Under the pieces are notes generated by a model. The model did not search any database, had not been told where the DNA came from, and was given only the letters and a program-made list of their open reading frames with translations. The translations under genes were made by a program, and so were the position numbers. From positions 1 through 31,311 of the forward strand of contig JAIRXZ010000037.1 of the NCBI GenBank assembly GCA_031267995.1: a DNA stretch of 31,311 nucleotides, written 5' to 3'. The DNA comes from Odoribacteraceae bacterium (GTDB lineage: Bacteria > Bacteroidota > Bacteroidia > Bacteroidales > Marinifilaceae). This document shows, piece after piece, positions 1 to 7,833 of this stretch. Positions within the stretch are counted from its first letter, which is position 1; every line of letters begins with the position of its first letter.

Positions 1-1
1 C

Positions 2-1252
2 GCCAGCCGCTACCTGATCGACGCCACCTACCGCCGCGACGGTTCCTCCAACTTCGGGGCGAACAAACTGTGGACGGACACCTGGTCGGTTGGCCTCGCC
101 TGGAACCTGCACAACGAGGCCTTCATCGGCGATTGGGCAAAAACGCTCAAACTCCGCGCGGCGTACGGCAATCCGGGCAACAACAACCAGTCCTTCGACA
201 CCTTCCTCTCCTATTATTACAGCACGAGGTACCAAAACCTATTCGGCCTCGGCGCGCAGATCAGCTCCTACGCGAACGCCGACCTCGACTGGCAAAAGAC
301 GAACGACTTCACCGTCGGCCTGGACGTCGCCCTCTTTGATAGCCGTTTTAGCGCCACGTTCGATTATTACCGCAAGATGACCGACCCGCTGATTATCCAG
401 ATTGGTGTCGCCCCCTCCACCGGAAAATCCTCCCTCATCACCAACCTCGGCAGGAACACCATCACCGGTCTCACTTTCAAGCTCGACTTCCGCGTTTTGG
501 ATGACAGGGAGCGCGACCTCAGGTGGAACATCAACGTCCACGGCTACCACGAAACCTCCGTCTACAGCAAAATCGGCAACAGGCTGGATCGCTTCAACGA
601 AGAACTGAAAAACACCAGCATCCGCCGCTACCGCGATGGCGGGAGCGCTTCCGACATCTGGACAGTCCGCTCCGCCGGCATCGACCCCATGACGGGCAAG
701 GAAATATTCATCCGCAAGGACGGCTCCTACTCCTTCCGCTACGACTCCGCCGACGAGGTGGTGTGCGGAAACACCCTGGCCGACCTCGAAGGCGTCATCG
801 GCACAAACCTCTACTGGAAAGGCTTCAACGCCGGCGCCTACTTCCGTTACAGCTTCGGCGGCGACTGGTTCAACAACGAGCTATACGAGAAAATTGAAAA
901 CATCGGAAGGCAAGCCGACATGTACAACCAGGACAAACGAGCCTACTACGACCGCTGGAAAAACGTCGGCGACCAAGCCCGCTACCGCGACATCAGCCTC
1001 TACACGCCCAACAACCAAACCTACCCCAAATCCAGCCGTTACGTCCAGAAGCGCGACTTCTTCACCGGCGAATCCATCACGGCCGGCTACACCTTCTACG
1101 GCAGCGACTGGCTAAAAAAGAGCGGCATCGGCAACCTCTCCCTGAACGCCTCGCTAAACGACCTCTTCACCTGGTCTACCGTCAAGGCGGAGCAAGGCAT
1201 CCTCAACCCCTTCGCCCGCGCGCTATCCCTATCCGTTAACATGACTTTTTAA
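2..1252 (+). CDS. SusC-type TonB-dependent outer-membrane receptor, 3' part
   Basis: This is the C-terminal part (416 residues visible) of a SusC/RagA-type TonB-dependent transporter, whose beta-barrel imports glycans or peptides across the outer membrane together with a SusD lid. The frame is open from base 2, so the gene starts upstream of the window; the first in-frame Met at 377 is internal. Family hallmarks seen are alternating aromatic/polar barrel strands, the segment DYYRKMTDPLI typical of the SusC barrel, and a final Phe (NMTF) as expected for a Bam-inserted barrel. A SusD-type gene follows after 9 bases, which supports the call. The N-terminal signal, carboxypeptidase-like domain and plug are outside the window. 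The substrate cannot be told from this part. Confidence 0.93.
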   Translation, partial: ASRYLIDATYRRDGSSNFGANKLWTDTWSVGLAWNLHNEAFIGDWAKTLKLRAAYGNPGNNNQSFDTFLSYYYSTRYQNLFGLGAQISSYANADLDWQKTNDFTVGLDVALFDSRFSATFDYYRKMTDPLIIQIGVAPSTGKSSLITNLGRNTITGLTFKLDFRVLDDRERDLRWNINVHGYHETSVYSKIGNRLDRFNEELKNTSIRRYRDGGSASDIWTVRSAGIDPMTGKEIFIRKDGSYSFRYDSADEVVCGNTLADLEGVIGTNLYWKGFNAGAYFRYSFGGDWFNNELYEKIENIGRQADMYNQDKRAYYDRWKNVGDQARYRDISLYTPNNQTYPKSSRYVQKRDFFTGESITAGYTFYGSDWLKKSGIGNLSLNASLNDLFTWSTVKAEQGILNPFARALSLSVNMTF

Positions 1253-1261
1253 ATCAACATC

Positions 1262-2710
1262 ATGAAAAACATCAGACATATACTCCTCGCCTGCAGCATC
1301 GCGGCCACCCTTGCCGCCTGCAACTCATGGCTCTCGGACACACCCTTCGACAAAGTGCCGGGAGACGAACTCTACGCCACGGAACAAGGCGCGCAGGAAG
1401 CCCTGAACGGCCTCTACATGGCCATGTTGGACAGATCCATCTACGGGCGAGAACTCACCTTCGGCCTCGTCGAGGTACTCGCCCAGCACTACAGCATCCC
1501 GGAGAAGCACACCTACCAGCTCCCCGCCGCCTACGACCTCTATCACGACAACTCCAAGGCCTTCACCGTCCCCGTCTGGAGCAACCTCTACTCCCTCATC
1601 TCAGCCTGCAACGTCTTCATCGAACAGGCTGAACAGCACAAAGACCGCTACGACGCCGCCCACTACAACCTCCTCCGTGGCGAAGCCATCGCCCTCCGCG
1701 CCTACCTCCACTTCGACCTCTTCCGCCTCTTTGCCCCCGCCTGCACCGACGCCAACAAAGCCGAGCGAGCCATCCCCTACTACGACAAAGAGGTGCAAGC
1801 CCCCGTCGACTACCTCACCGTCGAGCAAGTCACCCCCCGTCTCCTGGCGGACATCGACGCGGCCATCGCCCTCCTCGCCGCCGACCCCGTGCTCCAGGGC
1901 ACCACCCTCTCCCGCGGCGAAGGATTCTGGGACTACCGCAACTACCGCCTCAATATCTACGCCGCCTGGGCGCTCAAAGCCCGCGTGCTCCTCCACGCCG
2001 GCAACAAACCGGCCGCCAACGCCATCGCCGCCGCGCTCCTGACGGGAAAAACACCGGAAGGCGCCGCCGCCAACTTCATGACCGTCTTCCCCTCCGTCCT
2101 CGGCCTCCTCCCCAACTACAAGGAACCCGTCGGCTGCACCGAAGTCATCTTCGGCATGCACGACGTCGACAGGAGCAACATCCAGCGCGACTACTTCACC
2201 ACCGACCTCCTCCCCGAAAGAATCCTCCTCGCCGGCGAACCCCGCTACAACGTCCTCTTCACCTACGCCGAGGACATCAGGAAAAACACCTTCGCCGACG
2301 TCACCAACCACGTCAGCGCCACCGGCCTCAAGGCCATCGTCAAGTACCAGCGCGGGCAACTCCTGGCGGTCGATCCATACCCCTACCGCTACGAAACATT
2401 GCCCCTCATCAAAAAAGCGGAAATATACCTCATCGCCGCCGAAACCAGCAACAACGACGTCGACAAAGCCTCCTGGCTCAACCTCCTCCGACTCGAAAGA
2501 GGCTACCTCCAGGACAACACCGACGCCTACGCCGGCAACCTCGACCAGCTCCTCCGCGACGAATACGAACGCGAATTTTACGCCGAAGGTCAATACATCT
2601 ACTACCTCAAGCGCAACGCCGTCGCCACCATCCCCACCCAATCGGGAGGAAACATCGCCCCCACCCTCACCCTCCCCGTCCCCGACGCGGAGGACAACAA
2701 CAGGCAATAA
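1262..2710 (+). CDS. SusD/RagB-family nutrient-binding lipoprotein
   Basis: This 482-residue protein is a SusD-type surface lipoprotein that caps the upstream SusC barrel and binds substrate. The N-terminus has a lipoprotein signal with lipobox LAAC and lipidated Cys20. Typical SusD features follow: the early segment LSDTPFDKVPGDEL, a helical TPR-like region containing NLLRGEAIALRAYLHFDLFR (about residues 137-156), and a C-terminal segment rich in KKAEIYLIAAE and LNLLRLERG. The length is close to that of the smaller SusD proteins. The start is 9 bases after the susC stop, so the two are almost certainly co-transcribed. The substrate is unknown; no glycosidase or peptidase is encoded next to it in this window. 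Confidence 0.93.
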   Translation: MKNIRHILLACSIAATLAACNSWLSDTPFDKVPGDELYATEQGAQEALNGLYMAMLDRSIYGRELTFGLVEVLAQHYSIPEKHTYQLPAAYDLYHDNSKAFTVPVWSNLYSLISACNVFIEQAEQHKDRYDAAHYNLLRGEAIALRAYLHFDLFRLFAPACTDANKAERAIPYYDKEVQAPVDYLTVEQVTPRLLADIDAAIALLAADPVLQGTTLSRGEGFWDYRNYRLNIYAAWALKARVLLHAGNKPAANAIAAALLTGKTPEGAAANFMTVFPSVLGLLPNYKEPVGCTEVIFGMHDVDRSNIQRDYFTTDLLPERILLAGEPRYNVLFTYAEDIRKNTFADVTNHVSATGLKAIVKYQRGQLLAVDPYPYRYETLPLIKKAEIYLIAAETSNNDVDKASWLNLLRLERGYLQDNTDAYAGNLDQLLRDEYEREFYAEGQYIYYLKRNAVATIPTQSGGNIAPTLTLPVPDAEDNNRQ

Positions 2711-2725
2711 CAAAAACATACCATC

Positions 2726-3496
2726 ATGAAAAAATACATCACCATCCTGGCCGCCGCCCTCTTCCTCGCCGCCTGCGAGGAAGACAAACTCCCCCTCTTC
2801 AGCGGGGAACCGGTCGTCTACTTTGAAAGTCAATCCGTCAGTTTCGGCTTCGGCTTGCTCACCGTCATGGACTCCACCGTCCGCGTACCCGTCCTCGCCA
2901 CCGGCAACCTCGTCGACCGCGACCGCCACTTCGCCATCGCCTACGACACCATCCAGGGAACCCCCGGCACCCACTTCGACCCCCTCCCCGCCGAGGGCAT
3001 ACTCCCCGCCAACTCCCACCGCGGCTACGTCTACGTCAACCTCCACCGCCTCATGACCGACGACTCCACCTACCACATCGCCATGCGACTGCTGCCGAAC
3101 GACGAATTCTCCATCAACCTCCCGGAACTATTCACCGGCGCCACCCCCTTTGACGCCACCACCGCCCTCCTCTCCTACACCTCCACCATCGCCAAACCCC
3201 TCGGCTGGCAGGAAATGGTATACGGCTACTTCTCCGTCGCCAAATACTTCGCCGCCTCCGAGGCCACCGGCAGGGGACCCGACTTCTGGTCGACCGGCGC
3301 CTCCCAAGTCAGCATGATGCTCAGCCCCATCATCGCCAACTACGTCAACAGCCGCATCCTCGCCGGGCGCGACCACGCCCTCCGCGACCCCGGAAACACC
3401 GACCCCGCCGACAAAGGATTCATGACCATGCGAGGCATCAACTCCTACTACGGACAATACGTCAAAATCCCGGACGACTGGGCGCCTGCAGAATAA
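2726..3496 (+). CDS. DUF4843-type lipoprotein
   Basis: This 256-residue protein has a lipoprotein signal with lipobox LAAC and predicted lipidated Cys17, so it is probably anchored in the outer membrane. The beta-rich region after it contains YFES near the start, VPVLATGNLVDRDR, and a GTHFDPL segment. This matches the pattern of the DUF4843 family, which commonly occupies the third position in SusC-SusD-DUF4843-PKD operons. I assign the family from pattern and context and cannot run a profile search. It starts 15 bases after the SusD stop. Its likely role is a surface accessory or binding lipoprotein of the uptake system. Confidence 0.75.
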   Translation: MKKYITILAAALFLAACEEDKLPLFSGEPVVYFESQSVSFGFGLLTVMDSTVRVPVLATGNLVDRDRHFAIAYDTIQGTPGTHFDPLPAEGILPANSHRGYVYVNLHRLMTDDSTYHIAMRLLPNDEFSINLPELFTGATPFDATTALLSYTSTIAKPLGWQEMVYGYFSVAKYFAASEATGRGPDFWSTGASQVSMMLSPIIANYVNSRILAGRDHALRDPGNTDPADKGFMTMRGINSYYGQYVKIPDDWAPAE

Positions 3497-3514
3497 CCCG
3501 TAAAAAAAAAGAAA

Positions 3515-5044
3515 ATGAAAAACCTGAAAATAACACTCTCCCTGCTCGTGGCCATCACCGCCGCCGCCTGCTACCAGGACAAGGGAAACTACGACTACCG
3601 TCCCATCCCGGAAGTCCGGCTAACCACCCCCCTCCGCGACACCACCATCTCCCGCGGACAGCGCCTCACCCTCCACCCGGAACTGAAAATCCTCCTCGTC
3701 AACGCCGACACCACCACCCCCGCCGCCACCTTCAACCCCGATAACTACACCTACAGCTGGAAGGCCTACGACAGGATCATCACCGAAATGACACCCGTGG
3801 AACTCTCCGTCACGCCCGTGCTCGACACCAACATCTACCTCCCCGTCAACACCAACCCCTACAAAATCATCTTCGCCGTCACCGAAAAAACCACCAGCGT
3901 CACGCGCGAATTCATGTTCAACCTCAAAATCCAGGCAGGCCGATACCAAAACGCCTGGCTATACCTCACCGAAGAAGACGACGGCACCGTAGACCTCATC
4001 GTCCGCGGCACCGAAGCCGCCACCGGCGACATCATCCAGGAAAACGGCGTCCTCGCCCGATCCGGATTCCCCCACCGCGGCAAGGGAGCCAAATTCATCT
4101 ACTGGTACACAGCCAACTACATCACCCCCTGCATCATCATCGGCACCGGCGAAGCCACCGGCTACATCGACAAAGAAAACTTCGAGTGGAAAGAAGGAAA
4201 CCTCGTCGCCCGCACCATGATGGCCGTCCCACAGCCCGTCGACTACACCTTCGAAAAAATCGTCTACTACGGCGGCCTCCTCCACTGGTTCGACTCGCGA
4301 GGCAGCATCCTCCCCATGGCGCCCACCACCGGCATCATGTACCCCCCCTACACCATCCTCCCGCCGGCGCTCACCGGCGCCGGGTACGACACCCTCCGCC
4401 TCGCCCCCTTCCTCGCCGGCGCCACATCCACCACCGGCACCAACGGACAGCTCGTATACGACACCAAAAACCCAAAAATGTACCTCTACAAGGGATCATC
4501 CGCCGCCATCAAAACCACCCTCGACGCACTCCCCCCGGAAAACCAACTCCCCGGCCACCAGATCCTCCACATGCAATACTACACCTCCAGCCGCACCTCC
4601 ATCGCCGCCAAAAAACTCGACGACGGAAAATACTACCGCTACCTCTACGCCGGCTCCGTCCTGCAGCCCAACCCCGAGGAAATCACCAACGGCCAACTCC
4701 TCGAACAAGCCGACTACTTCGAATGTGACAACCCCAACGGATTCCTCTACGCCGTCATCAACAACAAGCTCCACGCCTACCGCACCAACATGGACGGCAC
4801 CGGCGCCATCCGCGAAGTCACCATCACCAACCGCCCCGGCATCGTGTTCGACCCCGTCTCCTACCTCGGTCGCTTCACCACCATCACCTCCACCAGCTCC
4901 TACATCATGCTCGCCACCTACGCCGGCACGAAAGGCAGCGGCAAAATCTACTACCTCAAACCAGACCCCACCGAACCCCTCAACCTCACCATCGAGGAAG
5001 AAATCACCGGCCTGGATAGAGTAAAAAGCCTCAGCCGCTTCTAA
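3515..5044 (+). CDS. PKD-like family lipoprotein
   Basis: This 509-residue lipoprotein has a signal peptide ending TAAAC (Cys19), followed by CYQDKGNYDYRPIPEV, a sequence typical of the PKD-like lipoproteins found at the end of SusC/SusD operons. An Ig/PKD-like domain probably covers about residues 30-150, with FAVTEKTTSVTREFMFNL near its end. The rest looks beta-rich and may form a propeller-like substrate-binding domain. It starts 18 bases after the DUF4843-type gene and is the last gene of the operon, as a strong hairpin follows about 70 bases after the stop. Its function is inferred from family and position: surface binding of the substrate handled by the SusC/SusD pair. Confidence 0.75.
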   Translation: MKNLKITLSLLVAITAAACYQDKGNYDYRPIPEVRLTTPLRDTTISRGQRLTLHPELKILLVNADTTTPAATFNPDNYTYSWKAYDRIITEMTPVELSVTPVLDTNIYLPVNTNPYKIIFAVTEKTTSVTREFMFNLKIQAGRYQNAWLYLTEEDDGTVDLIVRGTEAATGDIIQENGVLARSGFPHRGKGAKFIYWYTANYITPCIIIGTGEATGYIDKENFEWKEGNLVARTMMAVPQPVDYTFEKIVYYGGLLHWFDSRGSILPMAPTTGIMYPPYTILPPALTGAGYDTLRLAPFLAGATSTTGTNGQLVYDTKNPKMYLYKGSSAAIKTTLDALPPENQLPGHQILHMQYYTSSRTSIAAKKLDDGKYYRYLYAGSVLQPNPEEITNGQLLEQADYFECDNPNGFLYAVINNKLHAYRTNMDGTGAIREVTITNRPGIVFDPVSYLGRFTTITSTSSYIMLATYAGTKGSGKIYYLKPDPTEPLNLTIEEEITGLDRVKSLSRF

Positions 5045-5117
5045 CCCCGCGGGACAAACACCGCCAAAGCGAAAAAAAATCGCCAAACATAGAGAGGAAT
5101 CCCCAACCTCTCGCCAA

Positions 5118-5148
5118 GCAGGAGGAACCCTCGAAAAGTTCCTCCTGC
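5118..5148 (+). terminator. Hairpin terminator closing the SusC/SusD operon
   Basis: A perfect 11-bp stem, GCAGGAGGAAC at 5118-5128 with GTTCCTCCTGC at 5138-5148, surrounds a 9-base loop and is followed by CCTTGTTT. A weaker 6-bp hairpin (GAGAGG 5092-5097 with CCTCTC 5107-5112) lies just upstream. The U tract is short, but the stem is strong and lies 73 bases after the last stop codon of the operon. Confidence 0.7.
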
Positions 5149-5360
5149 CCTTGTTTACCCCACCCCTCCCTCCCCCATTTCCCGTCAAAAAATCGTCTCA
5201 AAAAACAACATCCCCCCGGAAAACCCCGCGACACGAAAAACGACAAAAATCGCCAAAAACAAACCGAAAAACACTCGCGAACCGACACGATCCCGAAAAC
5301 AAACACGAAACCACCATCAAAAACGTTAAGAAGTCCCCGACCGTTGCACGATCCGTGGAA

Positions 5361-5634
5361 AAAACGCGAAAAGTCATTTCTATCTCGCGCGAGGTCAATC
5401 CTATCTCGCGCGAGATAGCTTTAATCTCACGCGAGATCATCCTGATCTCGCGCGAAATCATGGCAATCTCGCGCGAAACAGCCCCGATCTCGCGCGAAAC
5501 CAACCCCATCTCGCGTGAAAAAGAACCAAACTCGCCCGAACTTTTGTTCACTTTTCGCGAGATAACCCCTATTTCGCCCGAAACCGGGGCAAACCTCGCG
5601 CGAGATCAATCCTATCTCGCGCGAGATAATTGTG
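5361..5634. repeat. Palindrome array 1: 21-bp-spaced ATCTCGCGCGAGAT units
   Basis: Twelve units start at 5382, 5403, 5424, 5445, 5466, 5487, 5508, 5529, 5550, 5571, 5592 and 5614. Ten intervals are exactly 21 bp and the last is 22. The best copies contain the perfect 14-bp palindrome ATCTCGCGCGAGAT (5403, 5614); others keep one half, often ATCTCGCGCGAA. The 7-bp spacers between cores are variable. A degenerate unit with the central CGCG in phase lies at 5361, and weaker in-phase matches reach back to about 5298 (CGAAACC at 5306). The first and last two units share a 34-base direct repeat (5384-5417 and 5595-5628, one mismatch). The bases between the terminator and the array (5149-5297) hold nothing else I recognise. 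Reading the array as protein gives ISREI heptads on both strands, which follows from the palindrome and does not by itself support a gene. Confidence 0.92.
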
Positions 5635-5879
5635 AACAATCATGAAAACATTTCAGATTCTCGACCAAAAAGAACGTCAAAACACGAACTCTCCGCGAAT
5701 CCACAAGCCTACATTTCAAACCAACACCCCTCCATTTCAAACCAACACGACCCCCCGACAAACCCACACGACCCCCCGACAAACCAACGCGACACCACCG
5801 CGAACTCGCGCGAGATCCCCGCGAACCAACGCGACCCCATCCCAAACCCGCGTCAACCACAACCAACGTCCACCCAGCG
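5635..5879. repeat. Degenerate, in-phase continuation of palindrome array 1
   Basis: The 21-bp period continues with a different, C-rich sequence. Units begin at 5712, 5733, 5754, 5775, 5796, 5817 and 5838, sharing forms such as CATTTCAAACCAACAC and CGACAAACCAACGCGAC. One unit restores the core CTCGCGCGAGAT at 5805-5816; its unit start (5803) is exactly 189 bases, 9 x 21, after the last good unit of array 1 at 5614. The shared phase suggests one array of common origin that has drifted. Several reading frames stay open across it, but none begins with a convincing start and all run into mraZ out of frame. Confidence 0.75.
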
Positions 5880-5923
5880 CGTTACACACTCGTTCCCCTC
5901 GCCCGCGAAAAAAAATAAAGATA

Positions 5924-5951
5924 AAGTGGCATTTCACGCGTCCAAGTGGCA
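5924..5951 (+). promoter_or_regulatory. Probable MraZ operator upstream of mraZ
   Basis: Two copies of AAGTGGCA (5924-5931 and 5944-5951) lie 20 bp apart, 42 bases before the mraZ start. MraZ of other bacteria binds short TGGG-type direct repeats spaced by whole helical turns upstream of its own gene, so autoregulation is expected. A possible Bacteroidota -7 element, TACATTTA (5962-5969, consensus TAnnTTTG), follows, but I see no good TTTG -33 partner, so the promoter itself is uncertain. Confidence 0.5.
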
Positions 5952-5992
5952 GAAAAACCCATACATTTACAACCTAAAATCGGTGAACCGCC

Positions 5993-6457
5993 ATGCTATC
6001 GTTTATAGGAGAATATACATGCAAATTAGACCACAAGGGACGAATGGTAGTCCCCGTCGCCATCCGCGAAGCGCTATCCGGGGCGGGGGAGACCCTCCTC
6101 GTCCTCCACGAAAACCTCTTCAACAACTGCATCAACCTCTACACCAAGACCTCCTGGGAACGCCTCATCGCCGACATACAAACACCCCGCGCCCCCCTCA
6201 GCCGGCAAGAATCCGACTTCGTCCGCGAATTTAGTCGCGGGACAGCCGCCGTCACACCGGACGAATCATCCGGCCGAATACTCGTACCCCGCAAGATGCT
6301 CGACCGCCTCGGCGCCACCGACGCGCTCCTCCTCGCCGGGCAAGGCGCGCGCCTCGAAATCTGGGAACCAACCCGGTACGAGCAAGCGGCACTCCCTCCC
6401 GAACAACGCGCCGCCATGGCGGAAGAGATCTACCAACGCCTCTCCCGCCAGCCATGA
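5993..6457 (+). CDS. mraZ: Transcriptional regulator MraZ
   Basis: MraZ is a DNA-binding regulator with two SpoVT/AbrB-like domains that normally represses the dcw cluster it heads. The 154-residue product has the typical start MLSFIGEYTCKLDHKGRMVV and a second repeat with SGRILVPRKMLDRLG (about residues 92-106). Length and position as first gene of the cluster fit the family. The start ATG at 5993 gives the conserved N-terminus. Its stop overlaps the ATG of the next frame (ATGA at 6454), suggesting coupled translation with rsmH. Probable operator repeats lie just upstream. Confidence 0.95.
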   Translation: MLSFIGEYTCKLDHKGRMVVPVAIREALSGAGETLLVLHENLFNNCINLYTKTSWERLIADIQTPRAPLSRQESDFVREFSRGTAAVTPDESSGRILVPRKMLDRLGATDALLLAGQGARLEIWEPTRYEQAALPPEQRAAMAEEIYQRLSRQP

Positions 6458-7413
6458 CACCCCGCCCCAACGCCAAAACAACACCCGAAAAAACAAACAA
6501 CATGTACCACAAAGCCGCGCTCCTGGAAGAATCCATCGACGGGTTAAACATCCGCGACGGCGGCGCCTACGTGGACGCCACCTTCGGCGGCGGCGGACAC
6601 GCGCGGGAAATACTCCGCCGGATGTCCGGCGGCCGCCTCATCGCCTTCGACCGCGACGGCGACGCCCTGGCAAACCTCCCCGAAGACAACCGCGTCACCT
6701 TCGTCAACCACAACTTCAGGTACTTGCGCAACTTCCTGCGCCTCCACGGGTGCGAACAAGTAGACGGCATCCTCGCCGACCTCGGCGTATCCTGGCACGA
6801 ATTTGACGAATCGGAGCGAGGCTTCTCCTTCCGCTTCGACACCCCGCTGGACATGCGGATGGATCGACGCGCCGGCCGCACCGCCTCCGACCTCCTCAAC
6901 CAGGCCACCGAGGACGAACTCACCCGCGTCTTCCGCGACAACGGCGAAATCGAAAACGCCCGGCAGTTAGCCCGCCTCGTCGCTGGCGCACGCGCCGCCC
7001 AACCCGTCTGGCGCGCCGGCGAATTCCTGAAACTCATCGCCCCCTGCATCCCCCGCGCCAGGGAAACCAAATACCTCGCCCGCGTCTTCCAGGCCTTGCG
7101 CGTGGAAATCAACGAAGAGCTGGACGCCCTCAAGGACTTGCTGTTACACGCCGCCGGGGCGCTGTCGCCGGGAGGACGATTGGCCGTCATCACCTACCAC
7201 TCCCTGGAGGATCGCGTCGTCAAAAACTTCCTCCGGTCGGGAAACTTCGACGGCCTCGCCGAGCGCGACTTCTACGGTCGCCAGCAACGCCCCTTCGACC
7301 TCGTCAACCGCAAGGTCATCACCCCGTCCCCCTCCGAGATCGCCCAAAACCCCCGCGCCCGCAGCGCCAAACTGCGCGTCGCCGAACGCCTCGCCCCGCC
7401 CGCCAACACCTGA
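6454..7413 (+). CDS. rsmH: 16S rRNA (cytosine1402-N4)-methyltransferase RsmH
   Basis: RsmH (MraW) methylates N4 of C1402 in the decoding centre of 16S rRNA using S-adenosylmethionine. The sequence shows the SAM-binding motif VDATFGGGGHAREIL, the DGILADLGVSWHEFD segment, the DMRMDR motif and the late AVITYHSLEDRVVKNF segment, all characteristic of the family. The start at 6454 overlaps the mraZ stop as ATGA and gives 319 residues. A second Met at 6502 gives 303 residues beginning MYHKAALLEESIDGL, which matches the usual N-terminus better. Either start is possible. Confidence 0.95.
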   Translation: MTPRPNAKTTPEKTNNMYHKAALLEESIDGLNIRDGGAYVDATFGGGGHAREILRRMSGGRLIAFDRDGDALANLPEDNRVTFVNHNFRYLRNFLRLHGCEQVDGILADLGVSWHEFDESERGFSFRFDTPLDMRMDRRAGRTASDLLNQATEDELTRVFRDNGEIENARQLARLVAGARAAQPVWRAGEFLKLIAPCIPRARETKYLARVFQALRVEINEELDALKDLLLHAAGALSPGGRLAVITYHSLEDRVVKNFLRSGNFDGLAERDFYGRQQRPFDLVNRKVITPSPSEIAQNPRARSAKLRVAERLAPPANT

Positions 7414-7426
7414 CACCCCGACGGAA

Positions 7427-7813
7427 ATGAAAAAAATAATTAAAACAAGGAGACAAACCACCGCCGCCGAGGAGGACGAAAGGCGAGAAATACGCGAGGC
7501 CGTCGACGAAACCCTCCGCGGACTCATGAACGGCAAACTGATCGGCGAACGACTGCTATTAAAAAACATCCGCTTCATCGGCTTCCTCACCCTGCTGGTA
7601 ATCATCTTCATCCTCAACCGAAACGAGGTAGAAAAAATGTACCGCGCGCGGGCAGAACTGATCCAAAAAGTAAAAGAAGCGCGCGGCGAAGCCACGTCCT
7701 CCGCCGTGAAACTAACCGAAATCAGCAGCCGCGCCGAGGTCACGCGACGCGTGCAACAGGCAGGGCTGGACTTGGAAACCAGCAAGGATCCCCCCGTGCG
7801 CCTCGAAAAGTAG
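7427..7813 (+). CDS. ftsL: FtsL-like division protein
   Basis: This 128-residue single-pass membrane protein lies between rsmH and the septal transpeptidase gene, the invariant place of ftsL. It has a charged cytoplasmic N-terminus of about 47 residues, one membrane segment (about residues 48-64, FLTLLVIIFIL), and a periplasmic heptad-rich region after it (NEVEKMYRARAELIQKVKEA) that probably forms the coiled coil with a FtsB-type partner. FtsL proteins are poorly conserved, so the call rests on topology, size and position. It would recruit and activate the FtsW-FtsI septal synthase. Confidence 0.85.
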   Translation: MKKIIKTRRQTTAAEEDERREIREAVDETLRGLMNGKLIGERLLLKNIRFIGFLTLLVIIFILNRNEVEKMYRARAELIQKVKEARGEATSSAVKLTEISSRAEVTRRVQQAGLDLETSKDPPVRLEK

Positions 7814-7833
7814 ATAACGCTTGGAAAACAATC

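Noticed and set aside
1601..3076. Long minus-strand open frame of 491 codons opposite the susD region
   Set aside because: It is a shadow of the C-rich coding strand, giving Gly/Val/Glu-rich nonsense, while the + strand holds clear lipoproteins.
5361..5634. Array 1 as a CRISPR array
   Set aside because: The period is only 21 bp with 7-bp spacers, far too short, and no cas genes are present.
5361..5634. parS centromere sites
   Set aside because: The well-known parS sequence TGTTTCACGTGAAACA does not match the units; only the general idea of a palindromic binding site is shared.
5151..5645. Open frame of 164 codons across array 1 with ISREI heptads
   Set aside because: The open frame follows from the stop-free palindromic repeat. 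A mirrored frame exists on the other strand, there is no ribosome-binding context, and the spacers vary at all codon positions.
5632..6234. Open frame of 200 codons crossing the degenerate array and overlapping mraZ
   Set aside because: It overlaps mraZ extensively in another frame, is low-complexity, and its openness follows from the C-rich repeat.
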